A DNA stretch of 62,500 bases from assembly GCF_000473245.1 (NCBI RefSeq), contig NC_022524.1, positions 105,001 through 167,500 of the forward strand, given 5' to 3'. The stretch is from Bacillus infantis NRRL B-14911 (lineage in GTDB: Bacteria; Bacillota; Bacilli; Bacillales; Cytobacillaceae). Under the pieces are notes generated by a model. That model worked only from the letters and a program-made list of their open reading frames with translations, made no database searches and was not told the DNA's origin. Made by a program: the position numbers and the translations under genes. This document shows positions 57,364-62,500 of this stretch, one piece after another. How positions within the stretch are numbered: position 1 is the first letter of the stretch; each line of letters opens with the position of its first letter.

Positions 57364-57748
57364 ATGGAGAAAATGAGACTGGGGAGGGTGTTTTTACTTT
57401 AACCGGCTGGCGAGGAGAGTTATGGGAGTTGTTGATCGTGTACCGATAGGGGGATTGCATGGCAGGCATGTGCCGGGCTAGGTATAAGAAGGTGGCTAAT
57501 CGATGCAAGAGAGGGCAGGTGAGAGCAGGCTTATGTATAGAATGGGTCTCAACGATGCATGAGGGGCATGGCGAGCATTTGTGATGTATTGAATGTGCAA
57601 AAGGCAGGCTGCGTTCTATAGAAAATCCTCCACTCTGCTCCAGCTCCTTGCCCCTCAATTCATAAGCCAAGAAAGCAAAAGGCAGCCTCGCCTCCTTTCC
57701 CGTCTTGTGCTTGTCGGAACAGAACAGTCGCCTCCGCTTTTCGGGCTA
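57364..57748. other. Gene-free gap with abrupt strand-composition switch
   Basis: From 57364 to about 57605 the + strand is purine- and G-rich (for example GATAGGGGGATTG). From about 57610 to 57740 it turns C- and T-rich (for example CTCCAGCTCCTTGCCCCTC). No reading frame has a ribosome-binding site or recognisable product. Confidence 0.55.
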
Positions 57749-57757
57749 TGTTATACT
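57749..57757 (+). promoter_or_regulatory. Extended -10 promoter of salA
   Basis: TGTTATACT fits TGn plus a TATACT -10 box, 40 bp before salA. No good -35 is seen, as is common for extended -10 promoters. Confidence 0.55.
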
Positions 57758-57797
57758 ATACTAAGTTTAAAACGACTTAAAGGGCAGGTGCATATAG

Positions 57798-58844
57798 ATG
57801 TTGACAGAGCAAAGAGTGAGGGAGCTTTTGGGTGATGTGAAGGAACCGTTCATACATAAAACACTGGGTGAACTGAATGCGATCCAGGAAGTTAGTGTGA
57901 AGCCAGAGAAGAATCACGTGAGTGTAAAGATTGCTGTTGCGAAAACAGGGACAGCGGAACAGCTTCAGCTGCAGACGCAGATTGTGGAATTGCTTAAGAA
58001 GAATGGTGCAGACTCTGTGGGCCTTCGCTTTAGCGAGCTGCCTGCGGAGGAATTGGCCAAGCACCGTTCTCCGGAAAAAGAGGATAAAGGGCTTTTATCA
58101 GAAGACAGCAAAACCAAATTTATTGCGATCGCCAGCGGTAAAGGCGGTGTCGGAAAGTCCACTGTGTCAGTCAACCTTGCTGTATCATTGGCGCGCCTCG
58201 GGAAAAAGGTCGGACTGGTCGATGCAGATATCTATGGGTTCAGTGTTCCTGATATGATGGGCATCACAAAGCGCCCGGTTGTCAGGGAAGGGCGGATCAT
58301 CCCGGTTGAACGCTTTGGGGTGAAAGTCATATCCATGGGCTTTTTTGTTGAAGATAATGCACCAATCATCTGGAGGGGGCCGATGCTTGGCAAAATGCTG
58401 AACAGCTTCTTCAATGAAGTGGATTGGGGCGAGCTGGATTATCTGCTGCTTGACCTTCCTCCTGGAACAGGGGATGTGGCGCTGGATCTTCATACGATGC
58501 TTCCTTCCTGCAAAGAGATCATCGTCACCACTCCGCATCCGACAGCAGCTTTTGTTGCTGCGCGCGCAGGTGCAATGGCGTTGAGAACCGAGCATGAAAT
58601 TGTCGGTGTAATTGAAAACATGGCCTTCTTCGAAAGTAAGCTGACTGGCGAGAAAGAATATGTCTTTGGCCACGGCGGCGGGGATAAGCTTGCTGATGAG
58701 CTAAGAACAAATGTTTTAGGGCAGCTGCCTTTGGCGCAGCCGGACTGGAATGATGCAGACTTTGCGCCATCCATTTATGATAAAGATCACAGGCTTGGTA
58801 AAATTTATACAGACATTGCGGAAAAAGTCATTCAATCAGTATAA
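57798..58844 (+). CDS. salA: Mrp/MinD-family P-loop ATPase SalA
   Basis: The 348-residue protein has an N-terminal DUF59/MIP18-like domain (about 1-85) and a deviant Walker A GKGGVGKS (114-121), with the Mrp text VIENMAFFESKLTGEKEYVF. In B. subtilis SalA regulates exoprotease production through ScoC. The CxxC pair that holds an iron-sulphur cluster in ApbC-type Mrp proteins is missing; only one cysteine is visible in the protein, so cluster transfer is unlikely. The ATG follows GGGCAGGTG. Confidence 0.93.
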   Translation: MLTEQRVRELLGDVKEPFIHKTLGELNAIQEVSVKPEKNHVSVKIAVAKTGTAEQLQLQTQIVELLKKNGADSVGLRFSELPAEELAKHRSPEKEDKGLLSEDSKTKFIAIASGKGGVGKSTVSVNLAVSLARLGKKVGLVDADIYGFSVPDMMGITKRPVVREGRIIPVERFGVKVISMGFFVEDNAPIIWRGPMLGKMLNSFFNEVDWGELDYLLLDLPPGTGDVALDLHTMLPSCKEIIVTTPHPTAAFVAARAGAMALRTEHEIVGVIENMAFFESKLTGEKEYVFGHGGGDKLADELRTNVLGQLPLAQPDWNDADFAPSIYDKDHRLGKIYTDIAEKVIQSV

Positions 58845-58883
58845 AAAAGTGCCTCAGGCGAATCTTCGCCTGAGGCATTTTTA
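58845..58883. terminator. Bidirectional terminator between salA and gerD
   Basis: AAAAAGTGCCTCAGGCGAA with TTCGCCTGAGGCATTTTT around a tiny loop. A-run and T-run on opposite sides let it serve both the + strand salA and the - strand gerD. Confidence 0.95.
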
Positions 58884-58898
58884 CAATGAGATAGAGGA

Positions 58899-59531
58899 TC
58901 AGGAACCTCCTCCGCTGTCCCCGCCTTCTCCGCCGCCTCCGCCGCTTTCACCGGATCCGCCGCCTTCGCTTTCTTTGCCGCCGCTCTTCACTTCTTCTGT
59001 AGCCTTGATGATCATATCCTGTATCTTGGCTTTGTATATAGGGCTTTCGAAAGTCTCAGTCATCACCTTCTGGAGATGCTCCCTGTATTCGTTGCTTTTT
59101 AAAATGGTTGTGACTTCTTTCTCTAATTCAGGATCTTTCAGGACTTCCACCATCATTTTTCGATATTCGGGATCTTTCATCAGATCTTTTAAAAGCTTTT
59201 CATTTTCTTTTTCCATACTTTTTGCCATGCTTTCGGCAAATTTAGGATCCTCAAAAGATTTTTTCCAGAATTCAGTCCCTTTATCAGATGTTAAGGTCCT
59301 CTCAATCGTATCGGAAACCATTGCCTGGTCCATTACAAGCTGCTGTTTTAGCTTTTCGTCTCCCATCAATTCCTGCAGCGCCTTCTTGCCATCATCGGTC
59401 TTTAATATATCGACAATCATTTTCTTTGTCTGATCATAGTCCATTTGGCCGCTGCCTGATTCGGCAGCCTGGCCGCAGCCCGAAACGGCAAGGAGGAGGA
59501 TAAGTGGGAGGAGCCGGAATATTTTGTACAT
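58899..59531 (-). CDS. gerD: Spore germination lipoprotein GerD
   Basis: This 210-residue lipoprotein clusters germinant receptors into the germinosome of the spore inner membrane. A signal peptide ends in the lipobox VSGC with Cys19 as the lipid-modified residue. The middle is a helical rod (about 30-180; KAMKDPEY-like repeats such as DPEYRKMMVEVLKDPELEKE). The last 28 residues are a Gly/Ser/Glu low-complexity tail. The ATG follows AAAGGAGC on the minus strand. The promoter upstream looks SigG-type. It is convergent with salA. Confidence 0.93.
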   Translation of the reverse strand: MYKIFRLLPLILLLAVSGCGQAAESGSGQMDYDQTKKMIVDILKTDDGKKALQELMGDEKLKQQLVMDQAMVSDTIERTLTSDKGTEFWKKSFEDPKFAESMAKSMEKENEKLLKDLMKDPEYRKMMVEVLKDPELEKEVTTILKSNEYREHLQKVMTETFESPIYKAKIQDMIIKATEEVKSGGKESEGGGSGESGGGGGEGGDSGGGS

Positions 59532-59565
59532 GATTGAAAGCTCCTTTCAGGATTGTCCCTAACCT

Positions 59566-59596
59566 TAGAATGGTGATTTGGGGCAAATATTATTCG
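59566..59596 (-). promoter_or_regulatory. Putative SigG promoter of gerD
   Basis: On the minus strand, CGAATA (59591-59596) and CATTCTA (59566-59572) are separated by 18 bp, close to the forespore SigG pattern TGAATA / CATACTA. It lies 35 bp before gerD, a gene known to be forespore-expressed in B. subtilis. Confidence 0.6.
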
Positions 59597-59682
59597 TTTG
59601 GCGAGTAATGCCTAGATTTTTCATACTTTGGTTGGTACAATCATATAGGTGAATGACTATCGCTATGGAGGCTTAATATATA

Positions 59683-60309
59683 ATGACCAGCCGTAATTGG
59701 GTAAGGTTGTTTTTGTCCACTCTGCTTTTGGGTGCAATTGCAACCGGTATCACAGGATTTATTGTCAGGTGGGAAGAATATCAGCCGTTATTTGCTGATT
59801 TTGAAGTTCTTGAAATCATCTCTGTATTATTTTGGCTAGCAGGAGTGGGCTTGATTTTCAGCATCTTGAGCCAAATGGGCTTTTTCGCATATTTAACCGT
59901 ACACCGGTTTGGATTAGGTATTTTCAGGTCTTTATGGAATGGCGTACAGGTTGTCCTTATATTATTCGCCTTATTCGACCTTGTATACTTAAGATACAGC
60001 AACTTTGCTGAAAACGGGGAAAGCTATGGACCTTATATTGCCCTGGCGCTAATCGTATTGGCAGCGGGGCTGGCGGCAGCATTCCTAAAGGCAAGGCAGA
60101 CAAACAAAGGGGCATTCATCCCTGCACTGTTCTTCATGGTGGTGGTAACCAGTGTGGAGTGGACACCTGCACTGAGGGTAAATGAAGAAAGCTGGGTATA
60201 TCTCATGCTTTTCCCTCTGCTTATCTGCAATGCCTATCAGCTTTTGATCCTGCATAAGCTGAATGAAAGCTCAATGAAAAAGAGGGAAGCCATCAAGGCT
60301 GCAAAATGA
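59683..60309 (+). CDS. kbaA: KinB-signalling pathway activator KbaA
   Basis: This 208-residue integral membrane protein has about six hydrophobic segments; the first is LFLSTLLLGAIATGITGFIV. In B. subtilis KbaA is needed for KinB-driven phosphorelay activation at sporulation start. The sequence ends in a basic tail (KKREAIKAAK). The ATG lies after TATGGAGGCTTAATATATA. It is divergent from gerD and convergent with pdaB. Confidence 0.92.
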   Translation: MTSRNWVRLFLSTLLLGAIATGITGFIVRWEEYQPLFADFEVLEIISVLFWLAGVGLIFSILSQMGFFAYLTVHRFGLGIFRSLWNGVQVVLILFALFDLVYLRYSNFAENGESYGPYIALALIVLAAGLAAAFLKARQTNKGAFIPALFFMVVVTSVEWTPALRVNEESWVYLMLFPLLICNAYQLLILHKLNESSMKKREAIKAAK

Positions 60310-60320
60310 TCCGGACATAC

Positions 60321-60357
60321 AAAAAGGCGGGCCGCTGACTACAGGCCCGTCTTTTTT
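60321..60357. terminator. Bidirectional terminator between kbaA and pdaB
   Basis: AAAAAGGCGGGCC (60321-60333) with GGCCCGTCTTTTTT (60344-60357). A- and T-runs flank both sides, serving the convergent kbaA and pdaB. Confidence 0.93.
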
Positions 60358-60363
60358 GCTGTA

Positions 60364-61116
60364 TTATTTTATCTCATTTGATTTCGTGCTTGCGTTTGCC
60401 ATCATTTCAGATACTGAAACCAGTTTTAGGCCTTTGTCTTTATAATTGCCTATAATGGCAGGGAGAGCTTTGGCCGTTTGTTTGGCCGAATCGGAGGCAT
60501 GCAGGAGAATGATATCTCCTTTCCCGGCCTTGGCAGCATTTTCTGCAATCCTCTCAACGCCCGGATTAGTCCAATCTTTTGAGTCGATGCTCCAGTGTAC
60601 AACCGTATAGCCCATCTTTTCTGCCACATTCAGTGTCTTTTGATCAAAATGGCCAGTTGGCGCCCTTACCAGCTTAATATCCTTTACATTCAGCTTCTTG
60701 AAAGCTTCCTGCCCTTTGGCAAGGTCCTGGCGGATTTTGCTTTCTTCCAGATCTGTATAATCCTTATAATCATAGCCAAGCATTCCAATCTCATACCCTT
60801 CTTTAACAATGCGTGCAACCAGCTCCGGATGCCTCTCCGCCCAAGAACCGGATAAGAAGAAAGTTGCAGCCTTGACGTTTTGCTTCTTCAGAACATCGAG
60901 TATGGGTTCGGCTTTTTCATCACCCCAGCCTATGTTAAATGTCAGGGCAGCATCCTTCTCTCCTTTGTAAATCGCCTTTGGTCCATCATTTGCCGAGAAA
61001 ACTGGCATGTGAATAATATTCTCCATATACAAAAACCAGGCAGTAAAGAAGGAGGCAATCATGATAAGCAGCCCCTGTTTAATGGCCTTTCCGTTTACCA
61101 CATAAAAAAAGTTCAT
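60364..61116 (-). CDS. pdaB: Polysaccharide deacetylase-family sporulation protein PdaB
   Basis: This 250-residue NodB-fold protein is required to keep spores intact after late sporulation. An N-terminal membrane anchor (about 15-32) is followed by the NodB domain. The motif-1 equivalent reads LTFNIGWGDE rather than the classical TFDDG, and the second metal-binding motif with two histidines reads GMLGYDYKDY, lacking both. RAPTGHF and LLHASDSAKQT, the motif 3-5 region, are present. Altered motifs are a PdaB trait and question ordinary deacetylase activity. The ATG follows GAGGTGATTGG. Confidence 0.93.
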   Translation of the reverse strand: MNFFYVVNGKAIKQGLLIMIASFFTAWFLYMENIIHMPVFSANDGPKAIYKGEKDAALTFNIGWGDEKAEPILDVLKKQNVKAATFFLSGSWAERHPELVARIVKEGYEIGMLGYDYKDYTDLEESKIRQDLAKGQEAFKKLNVKDIKLVRAPTGHFDQKTLNVAEKMGYTVVHWSIDSKDWTNPGVERIAENAAKAGKGDIILLHASDSAKQTAKALPAIIGNYKDKGLKLVSVSEMMANASTKSNEIK

Positions 61117-61149
61117 CCAATCACCTCGTCCACAAAGAATCCTTGTCTT

Positions 61150-61178
61150 ATTTTTATGAACACAAAAAGCAAATATGA
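61150..61178 (-). promoter_or_regulatory. Putative SigE promoter of pdaB
   Basis: On the minus strand, TCATATT (61172-61178) and CATAAAAAT (61150-61158) are 13 bp apart, resembling the mother-cell SigE pattern (ATATT / CATACAAT). It lies 33 bp before pdaB, which is sporulation-specific in B. subtilis. Confidence 0.45.
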
Positions 61179-61284
61179 CTTAAATGATTTTTCCGCCAAA
61201 ATTTTGATTTATTTTCTGTTCGTTTCATAAAAAACAGGGTAATGGAAAATACTACAAGAACCTTAAAAGACAAGGAGCGATACA

Positions 61285-61509
61285 ATGCTTGGAATGCTGA
61301 TCAATGAAAGGGAATTGAAAGAGATGGAATACTTGATTAAGAGAGAGATGGATGAGATTCTCTTTGATCTGAAAGATGAACGGATTGACCATATAGTGAA
61401 AAGAGCAATGGGGGAAAGGTATAAGATTTTGTTTTCCCTGTTTAAGCGGATCGCCCCTGAGAATGAGTGCATTAAATATATGCCTGCGCCGCAGCTGAAG
61501 GAACTTTAA
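61285..61509 (+). CDS. Small conserved-looking helical protein
   Basis: This 74-residue charged protein begins MLGMLINERELKEMEYLIKR and continues with EMDEILFDLKDERIDHIVKR, a helical and probably soluble sequence. The start has a good ribosome-binding site (AAGGAGCGATACA). I recall similar small proteins next to rRNA operons in other Bacillus but know no function. It is divergent from pdaB and ends 18 bp before the first rRNA promoter, so it runs straight into the rRNA control region. Confidence 0.75.
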   Translation: MLGMLINERELKEMEYLIKREMDEILFDLKDERIDHIVKRAMGERYKILFSLFKRIAPENECIKYMPAPQLKEL

Positions 61510-61527
61510 TTTTTTTTGGATATATTG

Positions 61528-61628
61528 TTGACTTCTTAATATTATCTTGGTATATTAATAAGCGTCGCTGATGACGCAAAACAAACTTAAGAAAAGTTGT
61601 TGACAAGTTATCTGCGCTGTGTTAAATT
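61528..61628 (+). promoter_or_regulatory. Tandem rRNA promoters P1 and P2
   Basis: P1: TTGACT (61528-61533), 17 bp, TATATT (61551-61556). P2: TTGACA (61600-61605), 17 bp, TAAATT (61623-61628). The 72-bp tandem arrangement is typical of Bacillus rrn operons. Downstream, TGTTCTTTGAAAACTGAAC (61657-61675) fits the conserved leader with a boxA-like antitermination element. Confidence 0.93.
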
Positions 61629-61729
61629 AATAAAGTCGCTCCTGAGCGGCAGAGATTGTTCTTTGAAAACTGAACGAACAAAAACGTCAACGTTAATCTT
61701 AATTTTTTATCAGAGCTAAATCTTACTCT

Positions 61730-62500
<771 letters not shown>

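Noticed and set aside
57593-57835. 80-residue + strand frame before salA
   Set aside because: It runs into the salA start in another frame, has no ribosome-binding site, and reflects the C-rich tract.

Overview
This window is a low-GC Firmicute chromosome segment, almost certainly from Bacillaceae (Bacillus sensu lato). Its gene order follows the origin-proximal part of the Bacillus subtilis map: ctsR-mcsA-mcsB-clpC, radA-disA-yacL-ispD-ispF, gltX-cysE-cysS-mrnC-rlmB-rae1-sigH, the rpoBC/str/S10/spc/alpha gene set, ecfA1-ecfA2-ecfT-truA-rplM-rpsI, then cwlD-salA-gerD-kbaA-pdaB. The sporulation genes (sigH, cwlD, gerD, kbaA, pdaB) fit an endospore former. The species cannot be fixed from this sequence alone. 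All protein-coding genes except gerD and pdaB lie on the + strand.

The window starts inside a 23S rRNA and runs through a 5S rRNA and its terminator (1-718). A 1.3-kb gene-free stretch (719-2005) follows, holding a 215-bp tandem repeat and a C-rich segment. The class III heat-shock operon (2006-6710) carries a textbook CtsR operator. Next are the RadA/DisA genome-maintenance pair, the PIN-TRAM protein YacL and two isoprenoid genes (6880-11844). gltX precedes a T-box leader that should let uncharged tRNA-Cys control cysE-cysS and the RNA-modification and decay genes after them (11937-17617). sigH, rpmGB, secE and nusG come next (17622-19616).

The central 32 kb (19627-51105) makes ribosomes and RNA polymerase: rplKAJL, rpoB, rpoC, rplGB-rpsL-rpsG-fusA-tuf, the S10-spc cluster through secY-adk-map, and infA-rpmJ-rpsM-rpsK-rpoA-rplQ. 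Promoters or candidate regulatory leaders appear before rplK, rplA, rplJ, rpoB, rplGB, rpsJ and rpoA. ybaC, which sits between tuf and rpsJ in B. subtilis, and ybaJ, which sits after rpsI, are absent here. Several junctions carry strong hairpins without U-runs.

After rplQ there is a 230-nt stretch that folds on paper into stacked hairpins ending in a terminator-like stem. I do not recognise it as a known RNA. The ECF-transporter energising module, truA, an L13 leader with rplM-rpsI, and the sporulation and germination genes complete the map. Convergent and divergent pairs there are separated by shared terminators. The window ends with a small conserved-looking gene, tandem rRNA promoters and the start of a 16S rRNA, so the whole protein-coding block lies between two rRNA operons.

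I found no CRISPR array, prophage, insertion sequence, tRNA gene or unknown multi-gene system. The most interesting material is non-coding: the structured RNA candidate after rplQ, the 215-bp repeat array, the multi-hairpin leader before nusG, and a hairpin that may mask the cwlD ribosome-binding site.
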